The notes beneath the pieces were generated by a model. It saw nothing but the letters and a program-made list of their open reading frames with translations. It was not told the origin of the DNA and made no database searches. Positions 10,779 through 22,659 of a stretch of DNA of 64,000 bases are shown here, in pieces (within the stretch, counting starts at the first letter, position 1; each line of letters starts with the position of its first letter). The translations under genes and the position numbers were made by a program. The stretch comes from Liquidambar formosana (lineage: Eukaryota > Streptophyta > Magnoliopsida > Saxifragales > Altingiaceae), in NCBI GenBank assembly GCA_039720395.1, contig CM077820.1:54876196-54940195 (forward strand). The letters are read 5' to 3'.

Positions 10779-11295
10779 AGTTTGTGTTTTTTTGGATTTG
10801 ATTGTTGTGTAAATAGTTACATGCTGAGAAATTGAGATAGTTACATTCATGTACTTTATTCATTTTCACAGAGCAAGAAAATTATAATAAAGGGTATCAT
10901 CACTATTAATGGGTTTGAAATATGAGGGTGGAAGCCATATGGAGAATCTTGTGTTTATTTCCTAACATGCCATATCAGGGCCATAAACACACAACATTAA
11001 TGGGTGATTGATGTGTAAATCATGGAACATAAACACATGGAGAATCTTGTGCAATATTAAATATATATGGTTTCCTAACATACCATATCAGGTGAGAAGG
11101 TATTGATGGTATTCCCATAACAAATTAACCCAATAAAATGCTAAAATGATAACGTTTCCTAGCTTTACTAGACTTGGGGCTGAAAAAGAGTTTTGGTAAG
11201 ACTTTTGCCATCAAAAAACATGGGATTTGGATTTCCCACTGATTTCCCCATTTTAAAATTATGGAATGGTTATTTGATTTAAAATTATGATTTAA
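10779..11295. other. AT-rich intergenic sequence, no gene
   Basis: A short direct repeat is visible: 'tttcctaaca(t)gccatatcagg' near 10960 and 'tttcctaacataccatatcagg' near 11070, with 'catggagaatcttgtg' also repeated (about 10938 and 11036). No coding potential. Confidence 0.4.
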
Positions 11296-11330
11296 TACTC
11301 CCTCCATTCCTATTTGACTGTCCCCTTTGA
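11296..11330 (+). mobile_element. Stowaway-like MITE end
   Basis: TACTCCCTCCATTCC is the characteristic terminus of plant Stowaway (Tc1/mariner-type) MITEs. I did not find the matching opposite terminus nearby, so this is probably a truncated or solo end. Confidence 0.5.
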
Positions 11331-11818
11331 AAAAACACGTTTTTTTAGCCAATGACATTATAAGGCCACTTCAGATGAATAATGGAGCTAAATTAAAAGA
11401 GATGAGAGAATGAATGAGAAGCGAGTATTGGAGGATACGGAGAAGGAAAGCCAAAGAAAGCAATGGATTCATCTCCCCATTTGTTATATTGGTTGTCATT
11501 AATTTCCTTTTAGATTCATTAAATATATTCACCCCCAAAGTTACATCGGTTGCCATTAGTTGCCTTTTTTCTTTTCTTTTTTTGTTTTTTTGATAATGGC
11601 CTTTAGTTACCTTTTATACTTTCCGAAGATATGTTATATTGGCTGCCATTAAATATATATATTCACCTTAAATATAGCTAGCAACCAAATAATCTTTTTC
11701 TTCTGAACTAGTACTATTATATTAGCAGCCATAAATTTCTTCCGAACCGTTATGTTTGTAACAGTTGGTCCTCTCCAATCTAAATTTCAACTTCCAACTT
11801 AAGTTTCAGACACATATA

Positions 11819-11851
<33 letters not shown>

Positions 11852-12954
11852 CCAACTTCATGTTCAATTTCCAATGAAGATTTTTCAACTGACAAAGTTC
11901 AATCAGGTAAAGAAAAATTTCTCCTATTTTCATTGCTTTGTTTTTGTTTTTAGCTTTTGTATGATTCATGGTTCACCCTAAATATGAATTAATTTATTGT
12001 TCTATTTGATTCATGCTTTGTTTTGCTGCTTTAAAGATAATCTATATTGAACTCCATGTGCTTGATGAAAAAACTAGAAAAATCTAAACATAGAGAATAG
12101 ACTAATTGATACTTTTTTCCCCTATATTATTTGCTTCTTTACCATGGGTTTTTCATATAATTCATGACTGAGTTACATGCATGCAAGCAATCTGATGAAG
12201 AAACAAATCAATTGATTTTTTATTGGCAGAGTTGAAATTCCTTAACTAATTAACAACCAGTCTCTTCAGCTCATATAATTGGCATTGAGATATATGACTG
12301 CAAAGTAGTCTATTAAAGTAACATTTTTTTTTTTTTCCTTTTTTGGCATATACAAGTGACCAGGTGCATATTCAATACTACAATAAGAGAGCAAGATAAA
12401 GTTAGGAGTCCTAGAAAGAGAACGTGAGTCGCCATTGAATTACCACCTTGAATGAGACTTACAATTTTGTTGGCTAAGACCATATGAGGAAATTATTGAA
12501 GTCGTGTTAGTTCATGAAAACATGTAAACTATGTGCAGAAGTTCACTGATAACTTTCACAGCTCAATGGATGTTCAGATCTACATATCTTATTTGTAATT
12601 AAATTGTGTACATTCAGTGATTTGAAGAACAAATATGGTGGACAAAATGTTATTTTCCCCTGCAATTTTATGTTTGAATTTGATTATGAAATATTGGATT
12701 GAGTTATTTTTAGTAAAAAGTTCTTCACGTTTACAACTTTTTAAGTTTGAATTTCGTATATGTGTATCAAATGATTCTAATTAACTATATATGCATTAAT
12801 TTGGACAGCTATGACTTCTATATATTCATGATCTGAATAGGACGAAATTTCACCTTACGTTTTGCTTTTATATTTGATTTTGAATGATCGATAATTTGTT
12901 CTACCTAAGTTACTGTACATAAGAGTATACATTTATTTGGTAGGGATCTCATTG
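11331..12954. other. Non-coding spacer; CT microsatellite and possible 5' UTR
   Basis: Contains a (CT)n tract at 11821-11850, the kind of pyrimidine tract often found in plant 5' untranslated exons. 'caatcag|gtaaag' at about 11901-11911 could be a splice donor. The rest is AT-rich. No intact open frame of recognisable function lies before the F-box fragment at 12955. Confidence 0.4.
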
Positions 12955-13642
12955 AACAAAATCCTCCTTGAGTTGAGGTTTACACACTAAGAACTAATTC
13001 ATGGAGAAGGATTGAAGCCCTTGTTCCATGTGTTCTATACCATATCACGTCGAATGCAATTATCAAGCGATCTTTTCATTGGGTTCCAAATAGATGGGGC
13101 ATATGCTGGCAGGGAGGTAAGATCTTGGCATTTGATATTGGTGATGAGGTATTTTGGGAAATGATGCTACCTAATAATTTCAATGATGGAGTTGATTGGG
13201 TACATTTATTGGTTATGGTGTTAAAGGACTCTCCCTGTGTCTGTTTTCCAAATGAAGACTATCCGAAGGGAGGAAGCTGTCACATTTGGGTAATGAGAGA
13301 ATATGGTGTGGTTGAATCTTGGACTAAACAATTCAGTACTATAGTGCCGAGGTAAAACTTAAGAAGTCCTTTGGCTTTACCGATAACAATGAACTGCTAT
13401 TGGAAACAAAAGATGGAGATCTGGTTTCTTATAACCTTGAGGGTGTACAAGTTAAGGCTCTTGGAATCCATGGGGGTGGCTATGCAATGAGTATAGTTCC
13501 TTTCAAGGAGACAATGGCTTTACTTGAGGGAGGGAATGCACTGTTGGGGCAGGAAAATTCTTTTGATGGAATTAGTAATGAGGAATTCGCTAGGAAGGGG
13601 GAACTTGGGAGTCCTATGCAAACTACAAGCAAAAGCAGTTAA
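12955..13642 (+). pseudogene. F-box/FBA C-terminal fragment (copy C)
   Basis: Begins at the codons for VEVYTLRTNSWRRIE (preceded by an in-frame stop) and covers only the second half of the FBA domain: LAFDIGDEVFWEMMLP, GGSCHIWVMREYGVVESW, then a frameshift at about 13350 into FGFTDNNELLLE and LLGQENSFDG. The matching features are in the same order as in the copy at 8769-10000. No F-box is present upstream. Copy A's C-terminal piece starts at nearly the same codon, so both may descend from one truncated ancestor. Downstream signals at 13673 (TAGGTGAG) and 13863 (TTTCAG) suggest a spliced 3' untranslated region. Confidence 0.8.
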
Positions 13643-14107
13643 AGGAAGGAAAAATGAAGAATAGCATGAGTAGGTGAGATAATTCCATTTCTCATCTCAA
13701 ACTTTACTCGATTGCTTCACAATTAATTTTCTGTAATTGGTTCTTTTGTTATAGCTTTTCAATGTTGGTTGATTTTTAAAACTGCATAATTGCACGATTC
13801 CTTAAGCTGTATATTTGTAATGCATAACTTTTTCTCATATTGGGAGGCTCTTATATCTTTCAGGGCTGTGATTGAAAGTGGAGGAGCAAAGAGTAACCAG
13901 AAAAAGATGATACCAATAATACAAGAAGTGATATGTGAGTAATCAATTTATTCTTAATCCTTTTTCCTCTGCCTATAATTCATCTGCTACTTCTTGTTTT
14001 TATAAGCATCTGTAAAGTTACACTACAGACAAAGAAACGTGATCCAGCTAATTACAAATAACAAAATTTATATTTTGAAAAGAAAAAAAAAGGCTTATCT
14101 GAACTTC
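13643..14107. other. Spacer between F-box fragment and heme-binding gene
   Basis: May hold the spliced 3' UTR of the F-box fragment and the 3' UTR of the convergent minus-strand gene. No other gene is seen. Confidence 0.4.
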
Positions 14108-17100
14108 TTAGAGATGATCATTCATAGGTGTAAAGTGGATTGCTTTGGATTTAGACACCCGATAACCAATGAAAACAGAGAGGCAGACGGAGATTACAGA
14201 TAAAATTAGAGAGAAGGCACTGGCTGCATCCCAATAGCTTCTTGAAGCCACCTTTCTAAGCACAGAACTGCTGTCGGAGATATCTAAAGGAACCCAGTCA
14301 CAGCTCACAGAATAGTGCCCAGACCCAAGCCACGGATTACCATCAACTGGATACCAGAATGCTACCGAAAACTTGCTCAATTGACCAATGGTGAATTGAA
14401 CGTCCTGCATTTACAAGCAACTGATTTTAGATTTTCCTTTCTTGCCAATGGAAAATATAAAAAAGTTTGAAGAACCCCAAATTTCTCTGGCCTGAATATT
14501 TAGTGTATTAACCTAACCTTGTTGGTGCACTAATGGTCAATGGTCATCAAGGAGGCCTAAACTCTCTAGGGGTTTGAGATGCATTAAGTAAGGGGACTTG
14601 GGGAAATCACGTGAAAGAGGAAACATTTCAAATTGTTTTTCATCTCCTGTGACAATGTACTTATTTCATTGGTTATACCATTCAAAATAAGGCGATTAAT
14701 CATTTCAAATTTTTTATTATTTTTGTCATGACTACATTTTCATATGCTGAGCTATAAGAGACAAATTCTACGGCTGAAGATTAGACCTTTCATTTTCATT
14801 AGATTTCCAAGTACTCCGTAACTTAACAATAATGCTTTTCAGGAGTCTTGTGAGTTCCAAAACCAACTCACAATCTAGGGATTTACTGGTTTTAAAAATG
14901 GCATTGCAGGCTATAACTATAAAACCCAGCAGTAGAAGATTGAACCTGTTGAAGACGATCCATGGTTCTCAAAGGCCTTGAAAACTCAAAATAGTATGTG
15001 CCCTTCTGACCAGATGATGCATAAGGGCTGTCTTCCTCTATGAAACCTGTCGGTCAAAGTTGCCAATAACAAGCATTATTATCCAAATAGCATTTGTTAC
15101 TCATAATGTTCAGCAGAAAGAAGAAAAAAAGGACTTAACCAAAATAAGCATGTCTGTGCATGAGCATATGGATGCATAAACAGGGCACCCACCTAAATTA
15201 AGAGCAATCATAAGCCAAAATTGCTTTACATTGGATAGATTCATAGACCAGAACAGGGTTGAAAAAGGATACCTTTATCTTTGAAGCATGAGGGGTTCCC
15301 CATTTCTAAAAAACTACAGACTTTATTTAAATGGCCTATACACATTATAAACGAGACATAACAGCTATCCTATTTCCCTGAAAGTAGCAAATCAAGTCCT
15401 TTTTCTTTCTTCATTTTTTCTTTTGGTGGGTTTGTTTGGGTGTTTGGGGGGGAGGTGTTATTTTCTGTTCTTCATTATACAGGAAACAAACACAATTTAG
15501 TTTTCCACAACGATTTCCAGGATCCAGTCTTCCTTGATACCAAAGAGAACTTCAGGTGAAAGGGAAATCTAAATATTGAATAGAAGAAAAATGAATGATT
15601 ACCTGAGTGCAATGTCAAACTATCATGCCACCATGCCCCCTTCCAGTTATTCTGTGCACTAGTATCATTTCCTGAAAGAATAGAAAAATTTATGATGCAT
15701 TCTTTTCTGGCAAATAACAATAAAATTTTATCAAAAAAAAGGGGGAAAAGAATACAAAGCCAAGCTAATAATAGCAATTAGTGCTATTTAATTTGCAAAA
15801 GTGACTATGAGGATGGTATGCGAACAAAAGCATATATGTGGTCATAAATTCATAACGGTTCAAGTAAAGGTCCGTAAAGCTATAAACACAACAGAGGCAA
15901 AAGCTGTGTGCAAGTGTACAACACGTAAAAAAGGGCTTATTTTCTGATGCTTCTTTACACTCCCTTTTTTTTTTTTTTTTTTTTTTTGATAAGGTAAATA
16001 TGTATTGATGAACAAAAAGGGTAAATATGTATTGATGAACAAAAAGGGCATAGCCCATGTACATAAGCCATATACAAAGACTAACCACACATCCCTCTAA
16101 AGCTTAAAGTTATCCACAAAATTAACAAAAGAAAGATTACAAGTATTGGTGTGACTAGAATACCACAAGAATAAAGACTTGACAAAAGAAGACTTTAGGT
16201 TGATGATAGACTTCTCAACCCCATCAAAAGTTCTAGCATTTCTTTCCCACCAAATGCACCACAAAATAGCACGCAGAGCCATATACCAAATCACTTTTGC
16301 TATTTTACTCCCCCCTTTAAACCACCAACCCGCTGAAAGGTCGTAGGTAGAAGAGGGAAGCACCCAATAGACTCCGAACATGTTGAATAAAAGCACCCAA
16401 AGACTCCTAGCCACAAAACAATGAATGAAAAGATGATCCACCGTTTTCACGTCTTGTTTACAAAGAACACATCTATTCGGCACGTACCACCCTTTTCTAG
16501 CAAGATTATCCAAAGTCAAACACTTATCACTTCCCACCAACCAACAAAAAAAGGCAACTTTAGTAGGAACCGAGGAGATCCATGTGACTTTTGCCAGAAG
16601 AAAAAACCCATAGCACTTGTTTCAAACTTTTGAAGGAAAACAGAGTTCAGATGGAAAGATTTCTTTTTCAAGGCAACACAGCCAACTCCATTCTTTAATA
16701 CTGAAACCATTACTCGGCAGAATTTTGTGTTTTGCTTTCTGACCAAAGTTAATAAGGTCCAAAGTATAAGTGGAAAAGGGCATTGAATGGTCCTTCCTGA
16801 AGGGTCCCTCACTTGGGTTAGTTTGGTTTTGATAGGGCCTAACTATTTCTGTCCAAACAAGTGTATCATAACTTGGTTGTTCTATGTCTAAGTGTATGAA
16901 TAAGTAAAGAATTTCCCAATTATATGCACTTGCATGATTGAATATAAATTCTACTATAAAGTTTATTAGAGTTTGAGTATCCCACACCAATGTGTGAATT
17001 TTGCACACAGGGAGTAGCATATATTTTTAATTCTTGAAAATGTGGTATCTTGCATACTTGCATAAGTAGATACTAATTTTAGTTATAAAGGTAATTAAAG

Positions 17101-19696
17101 GTTGAAATTATCACCCATGAATGCTCAACTTGGGCCCAAAGAGCCATAGAAAATTAAATTCCAGAAATACCTGAAGGACTCAAGCCATCAAGGTGTCGAC
17201 AGTGTGGATTCCAGGCATACAAATCAACCAAATGACCAAACCTGTTAGTCAAGCCAAAATAAGTAAGAAAAACTACCAAGTAGCCAAATTGTTTGGCTCT
17301 TTGCTACAGACTAACAAGAAAGAACTCAGGATACACTACCTGTCGCCTCCATTTCCATCTCTGTTGTCTATCGGATTACCGCCGTAGAGCCTTCCTGGAA
17401 TAGCATTTCCAATTGAGAAGTGCATAATGTCAACTTCACTGCCCTTGCAAGTTTTGCTGGTGCAGGTATCTGGTGATGCTTTACACCCACCCATCTTTTT
17501 CAACAAAGACAGTCTTAGTTCTTTTTCTCAAAATGACGAAAAAGAAAAAGAGAAAAGAAGACTAACAGGTACCATAAAATATGTAGAAATTAAGATGCAA
17601 TACAAGAAATTGTAAAAAGAACTTACATTATGGTAGGAAGCTTTCTCACCAACTTGAAACATGAGAGCAACAGATGGGCATTTGTTATTGTCGCTGCATT
17701 ATACAAAAACAAACCCATTTCAACATAACAATGCTATGTTTATATTTTAAGCATGCACGAAATTGGAACCAGCTCAACAGAAAGTACTTAAATGGAAGAT
17801 ATATCCCGAGTATAACAGACTGACAGCAGAGGACCAAGATTAGCAAATCTCAGCTAGTTTGGATTTTTGGATAAAGCTCTAATGATGACGAAAATGATAA
17901 AAAGAAAAGAACCAAATTTTTAACATTATTAAGTAGACCACCCTCTGCCTTATGAAAATATACTTGGAGTACCCTTCTTGTTTAGGGTAACACTAACCCT
18001 CCTCAAGATTTTCTACTTGGAAATACATGCCTACCTTCCATTAAAGTGCCACCATAACCCTGTAGAGTTTATCAAATTCCCAATAAAAATGGGTTATGTT
18101 AGCACCAAAAAGGATTAGAACACATCATTTAAAGGGACCATGTAGTAGACCAGTGTACCCAACGACATCTTTGAGAAAAACAGATGTCAACATATCCAAG
18201 CATAAAGTAAAACATACTAAATTGTGTCAAGGGCTCACTTGCTTACCAGGAAAATGAAAACAAAATCAGTCAGTGAGACCGTAAGCATGACTGCATTAAA
18301 ATTTAAGTACCATCCACAATCATAAAATTAAAACTGATAAGTTATCCAAAAGCAAATTTTCCTACCGCATGTTTAAAAAATAAATATAACACCAACAATA
18401 TTTAACTTCAACAGTATAATTCACTCACCCTTTTGAGTACACATACTCCCCATCAACTTGCAACATAAAGAAGACATCCTTCCCATCATGCAAAGCCTAC
18501 AAAATAAAATAAAAAACCAGCTTCAACAATAAATTCTCAGAAAATTTATGGTTCTAATAAAATTGATGTTTGTCCATTATGCATGTCCGTTCTATCTAGA
18601 AGAGGAGGAAACTGTTGAGCATATTTTCCTTAGGTGTGATAAGAGTATATTAGTTTGGTTTGGGTCAATGTGGAGAATTAGAGAGAATGGTCTCAATTTT
18701 AATTCCTTTGGTGAATGGTGGGCCAATTGGATTGGTAAAAGGTGTTCTAGATCTAACGGGGATCCAAGGTGTCTTATTAAGCTATGCTCCATCCTATGGA
18801 ATATATGAAAGAGGAGTAACAATCTTGTTTTCCAAAATAAGGAGTTTGACCTTAGTGGGGTAGTAGATGATGCTCATGTTAATGCTGGGAATTTTTATGG
18901 AAGCATATCATTACCATGCAGGACAATGTGCTCAGGCATATGATCCTCATATAGGGCCCGTTCACAAATCAACTAATAAAAGCTTATCTACTTCTTGTTA
19001 TGCAGAGCTCATGCTGAAATTTGCTAACTATAATACAATTATGTATAGTATATATACTATTTTAATGATGGATGGAGCCTAGAAGCAAACTGATGCAAGG
19101 GCAGGGATGAAAACCTGAACAGAAGGTCTGTATAACTTTGTTTATAATTAATTAATGAAGTTCTTGACCTGTAATCCCCAAAAACAAAAACAGCCTTTGA
19201 GGAGAAAGAATGCCTCAAACCCAACATACAGGGAAAAGGAAAAACAGAAAACCAATCTGACGCATACATGAAGAAGAAAGAATGCCTCAAACCCAACATA
19301 CAGGGAAAAGGAAAAACAGAAAACCAATCTGACGCATACATGAAGACAAACCCAAAACCCAGATAGAAAACATCAACGAATACATACATACACACATAGA
19401 TATGTAATAGTTGAGGTCAGAAATACCTTAACAGTCATTTTGCCACCTTTATATGCGTTTTCTTGATCTGGGTCCAAAGCAGGGAGGAGAGAGAACTCGA
19501 ACCCATCAACGTACTTCCAATCATCGGCATGACCATCAAGGGTAATGATTCCTGGTTTGTACTCGGCCTGAACCTGCGTCTCCGGGTCAGAGTCACAGCC
19601 CCACTCGCCCGATTCTTCGTGCGAGTTCACGAGTCCAATCTGTGTGGAGCTAAAGGTCGCGAAGAAGACCAGCAAGGAGATGAAACGGAGAAGCAT
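14108..19696 (-). CDS. Ethylbenzene dehydrogenase-related heme-binding membrane protein
   Basis: Eight exons on the minus strand: 19696-19427, 18496-18429, 17693-17627, 17494-17340, 17241-17171, 15671-15603, 15046-14946, 14404-14108. All introns are GT-AG and the model closes in frame at 365 residues. The N-terminus MLLRFISLLVFFATFSS is a signal peptide. The body carries the hallmarks of the plant family related to the cytochrome c-552/DMSO-reductase-type heme-binding (EB_dh) domain: LDGHADDWKYVDGFEFSLLP, KGGKMTVKALHDGKDVFFML, a Cys-rich MGGCKASPDTCTSKTC, DIMHFSIGNAIPGRLYGGNP, NNWKGAWWHDSLTLHSG, YYFEFSRPLRTMDRLQQ and FSVAFWYPVDGNPW. Near the C-terminus AASAFSLILSVISVCLSVF is a single membrane helix, so the product is likely a type I protein of the secretory pathway. 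An upstream in-frame ATG (19828) is disfavoured because it would bury the signal peptide. Heme ligation and physiological role are inferred from the family only. Confidence 0.9.
15966..16680 (-). mobile_element. 5'-truncated LINE inside intron 5 of the heme-binding gene
   Basis: On the minus strand, 16540-16097 encodes the reverse-transcriptase zinc-binding (zf-RVT) region of a plant L1 LINE: LTLDNLARKGW, RCVLCKQDVKTVDHLFIHC and WERNARTF. A one-base shift joins it to WISSVPTKVAFF upstream. It ends in a 3' tail with ATACATATTTACCTTATC and a poly-A tract (T-run at 15966-15987). It lies in the same orientation as its host gene, between exons 5 and 6. The 5' border is approximate and no clear target duplication was found. 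Confidence 0.8.
15994..16047 (-). repeat. 27 bp tandem duplication in LINE tail
   Basis: The unit GTAAATATGTATTGATGAAC followed by AAAAAGG (plus-strand sense) occurs at 15994 and again at 16021, immediately before the poly-A tract of the LINE. The other LINE tail in the window (1283-1372) has a single unit. Confidence 0.85.
18548..18900 (+). mobile_element. LINE zf-RVT fragment inside intron 1 of the heme-binding gene
   Basis: The plus strand reads EEEETVEHIFLRCDKSILVW then GEWWANWIGK and, after a stop, NNLVFQNKEFD. This is the C-terminal zinc-binding part of L1-type ORF2. Only ~350 bp remain, antisense to the host gene, with no tail or target duplication. An old fragment. Confidence 0.75.
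19203..19346. repeat. 72 bp tandem duplication in intron 1
   Basis: AGAAAGAATGCCTCAAACCC at 19203 recurs at 19275, and the two 72 bp units look identical to the end (...CGCATACATGAAGA). Near-identity suggests a recent duplication, possibly polymorphic. It creates a spurious repeated open frame on the minus strand. Confidence 0.95.
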
Positions 19697-20653
19697 TGTG
19701 TGGGACGAAGAATGTTTCGGAGAAATCGACGAGACATTGATTGAATTGGGTTTGGTTTTGGTCTTAAGAGGAGATTCCAAGGAGGAAGGAGCCGCCGCCC
19801 ATAGGCGGCGACGAGGACTGGTACGCAATTACTGCTTTGACTTCTTATGTTGTTTTTCTCATATTGCCATCTTATACCCCTAGTTCATGACATCATGTTA
19901 ACTAAATTTATATCTTGGTAAGGGTAATTTTGGGAACAAAATTGACCTGGCTTCAACTTTTTACATTTTTATATTTTTTCACGTTCTTTGTACATCTGGG
20001 AGTCACTATTTTTTGGTGGGGGATAAACAAGAGCAAAGCCACACCTCTAATGTCATTATCCATAACCCATATATATCTGCACACATTTTTATAATAATAT
20101 ATATTAAGAGGCCCAATTAGGCAGAGATCTTTTAGCTAATTATTCTATGTGGACTGTTATCCATGTACCTAGGTTGATCAATTTAGCAGCCCATGAGCTG
20201 GTCCTTTGGGCAACTAAATTGTTGCGTTTTTTTTATCCATCCCCACCTCTCAACTACTCTTTTCTGTGTTGAGATTTGAGTAGTAAATTGCTTAAACTCT
20301 AGCTTGTTAAATTAACCAGCTCAAAAATAAAGTTTGAATTCGACTCATTTAACTTACAAACGAGTTCGAACGGGTTTTTTATCGAGCTGAGCTCAGGTAA
20401 TACTTTAGATAAGCTTTAAAATAGGAGTGGGCCATGCGCAGCTTTGAAAGGAGAGACTTTCAGAAAGTCGTCCCTTTTGGGCTTCCCTTAAACCCAAAAA
20501 AGAAAGTGCACTGGCAACAAAGCTGCATCAATGTCACAATAAGGCCTATAGAGCCTGGACATTAGCCCCATGTCAGTTTTGCCTCTTAATTGTTGTCCAT
20601 CAAGATTATGGGCTGGGTTTGGGCCCAATGTAAGCCTAGCTAGTTATAATAGC
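19697..20653. other. Promoter side of the heme-binding gene and spacer
   Basis: Holds the 5' UTR and promoter of the minus-strand heme-binding gene (19697 upward), then AT-rich spacer. A patch of GAGTTCGAACGGG/GAGCTGAGCTC words near 20360-20395 resembles the patch at 8385-8440 and is probably repeat-derived. No other gene is seen. Confidence 0.4.
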
Positions 20654-21053
20654 GGGAATGGCTATTGCAACCCCCCATTCTTATCACCCCACCCCCTATT
20701 CTTTAGGTTTTTAAGGTTTTATGCAAAATATAAAAGGTTTTTATGAAAACTGGCCATAATTCCTACTAGAAAACATTATTTTGAACAACTTTGTAGAAGA
20801 AACTTTTTCCTAAATCTATCGTTTAAATATACCTTTTAGCCATTTATAGCCTTTATATCATTTTTTGCCAAAAAGTTTACCTAAACGATAGATTTTGAAA
20901 AAACTTTCTTCTGCAAAGTTGTTCAAAATGATGTTTTCTAGTGAACCAAGTGAACGATTTTTGCAAAAACCTTTTATATTTTTCATAAAATCTTAAAAAC
21001 TAAAAAGAAAAGGGTAGAGGTTATAAGAATGGGGGGTTGCAATAGCCATTTCC
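20654..21053. mobile_element. Foldback MITE, family copy 1 (400 bp)
   Basis: Flanked by a perfect 9 bp target duplication TATAATAGC (20645-20653 and 21054-21062). The ends are inverted repeats: GGGAATGGCTATTGCAACC versus the complement GGAAATGGCTATTGCAACC. Inverted pairing continues inwards (ATCTATCGTTTAAAT / ACCTAAACGATAGATTT), giving a nearly full-length hairpin. The 9 bp duplication suggests Mutator-type transposition. Two related copies follow at 21091 and 22213. Confidence 0.9.
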
Positions 21054-21090
21054 TATAATAGCCCTTCAAAGTTCAAACTATATATGATAA

Positions 21091-22182
21091 GGAGGCCTCT
21101 ATTGGCACCCAAAGACTTGATTTTTATCTCCCACTTATTTTATATTTTAAGATTTTATGAAAAATATATAAGATTTTCCTAAAAATTGATCGCGTTGTCT
21201 ATTAGTAAACATCATTTTGAACAACTTTTTGGAAGAACGTTTTTCCAAAATCTATTATTTAAGTGAACTTTTTAGTCATTTACAGGGATGGCAATGGGTC
21301 GGGTCGGATGCAGGTTGGCACCACCCCATACCCGACCCGATCTTTAATATCTTATACCCATGCCTGACCCGATACACGATGGGTATGAAAAATTAAACTC
21401 CATCCCCAATCCACCGTCTTCTTGGGCCATCCATGCTCGACTCACCCATACCTGACCACCCTGTTGTGAGGATTTTTTTTACCCAAATTCTATTTTTTTT
21501 GCTACTTACACCTATTACATGTTATTCATATAATCATATACCAAGCTTATAAATGTTTTTAGCACCTAATATAATCTTGTTCAAATAAGATCATACCTAA
21601 TATGATCACACAAATATTATACACAAACATAAGGATTAAAAAACAATAAAAATACATAATAAGCCTTCTAATGGACTCCATAAGCCTATACCAAGATAGG
21701 TTTCAAATATTCATAAAACCATACATAAATTCCAAACATAGGACATTAAATATATATATATATATATATATATAGTAAAAAAATTGGGTCGGATTGGGTC
21801 TCGAGTTTTTTCTTTTTGGGATCCATGCCCGACCCGTACCCGAATTTTTTTAAAGAATTTATACCCATACCCGACCCAATACCCAAAAAAATAAAAAAAA
21901 ATTACCCACCCATTCGGGTATGGATCAAGTTAGGACCCTATGGATCGAGGTGAAATTGCCATCCCTAGTCATTTATGATGCGAAGATTATAAATTGCAAA
22001 AAAGTCTACTGAAACGATAGATTTTGGAAAAACTTTCTTATAAAAAATTGTTCAAAATAATATTTTCTAATAGAATACGTGATCAACTTTTATGAAAACC
22101 TTTTATATTTTTCATAAAAACTTAAAATGTAAAATAAGTGGGGTATAAAAAGCAAGTCTTTGAGGTGCCAATAGAGGCTCTC
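21091..22182. mobile_element. Foldback MITE, family copy 2, interrupted by a hAT-like element
   Basis: A perfect 9 bp target duplication ATATGATAA (21082-21090 and 22183-22191) encloses inverted ends GGAGGCCTCTATTGGCACC and the complement GAGAGCCTCTATTGGCACC. The inner words TTTTGAACAACTTTTTGGAAGAA and AAACGATAGATTTTGG-type sequences match copy 1. Removing the nested 685 bp hAT-like element and its 8 bp duplication leaves about 399 bp, almost exactly the length of copy 1. Confidence 0.9.
21283..21967. mobile_element. Nested non-autonomous hAT element, 685 bp
   Basis: Ends CAGGGATGGCAAT and ATTGCCATCCCTA are 13 bp inverted repeats (one mismatch) that fit the hAT terminal consensus YARNG. The flanking target duplication GTCATTTA is a perfect 8 bp (21275-21282 and 21968-21975). 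The interior is rich in GGGTCGGGTCGG and CCCGACCC words near both ends and has a TA microsatellite (about 21749-21774). There is no transposase. It inserted into MITE copy 2 and is therefore younger. Confidence 0.92.
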
Positions 22183-22212
22183 ATATGATAATCCATATTT
22201 CTAATCGCATAA

Positions 22213-22650
22213 GAGGACGTTATTGCAACCCTCAACTTTATTTGTACACTCCATTTATTTTAAGCTTATTAAAGTTTTATGAAAAGTATAAATTTTTTAT
22301 TTTTATTTTTTTATTTTATGAAAACTGATCTTGATGTTTACTATAAAACATCATTTTGAGCAGTTTTTTTATAAGAAAATTTTTCTAAAATCTATCGTTT
22401 AAGTGGAATTTTTTTTTATTGATATTTTTTTTGTAAAAATGAAATAAAGACTGTAAATAATCAAAATATGCTCTTAAATGACAAATTTTGAAAAAAAAAT
22501 TCTTTTAGAAAGTTGTTTAAAAATAGTGTTTTCTAATAGACCACGCAACCAATTTTCATAAAACTCTTTTGATATTTTTCATAAAACCATGAAAAATAAT
22601 AAAAATGAGGTTTACAAATAAAGTTGAAAGAATTACAATAGCTGCCCTCA
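22213..22650. mobile_element. Foldback MITE, family copy 3 (438 bp)
   Basis: The inverted ends GAGGACGTTATTGCAACCCTC and the complement GAGGGCAGCTATTGTAATTC are flanked by ATCGCATAA and ATTGCATAA (22204-22212, 22651-22659), a 9 bp target duplication with one mismatch. Inner words (ATCATTTTGAGCAG, AAAATCTATCGTTTAAGTGG, GTTTTCTAATAGACCACG) match copies 1 and 2. The more diverged duplication and arms suggest this is the oldest of the three. Confidence 0.85.
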
Positions 22651-22659
22651 TTGCATAAT

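Noticed and set aside
19057..19395. Minus-strand open frame with a repeated peptide
   Set aside because: Created by the 72 bp tandem duplication in intron 1 of the heme-binding gene.
19463..19883. Plus-strand open frames over exon 1 of the heme-binding gene
   Set aside because: Antisense shadows of a well-supported coding exon.
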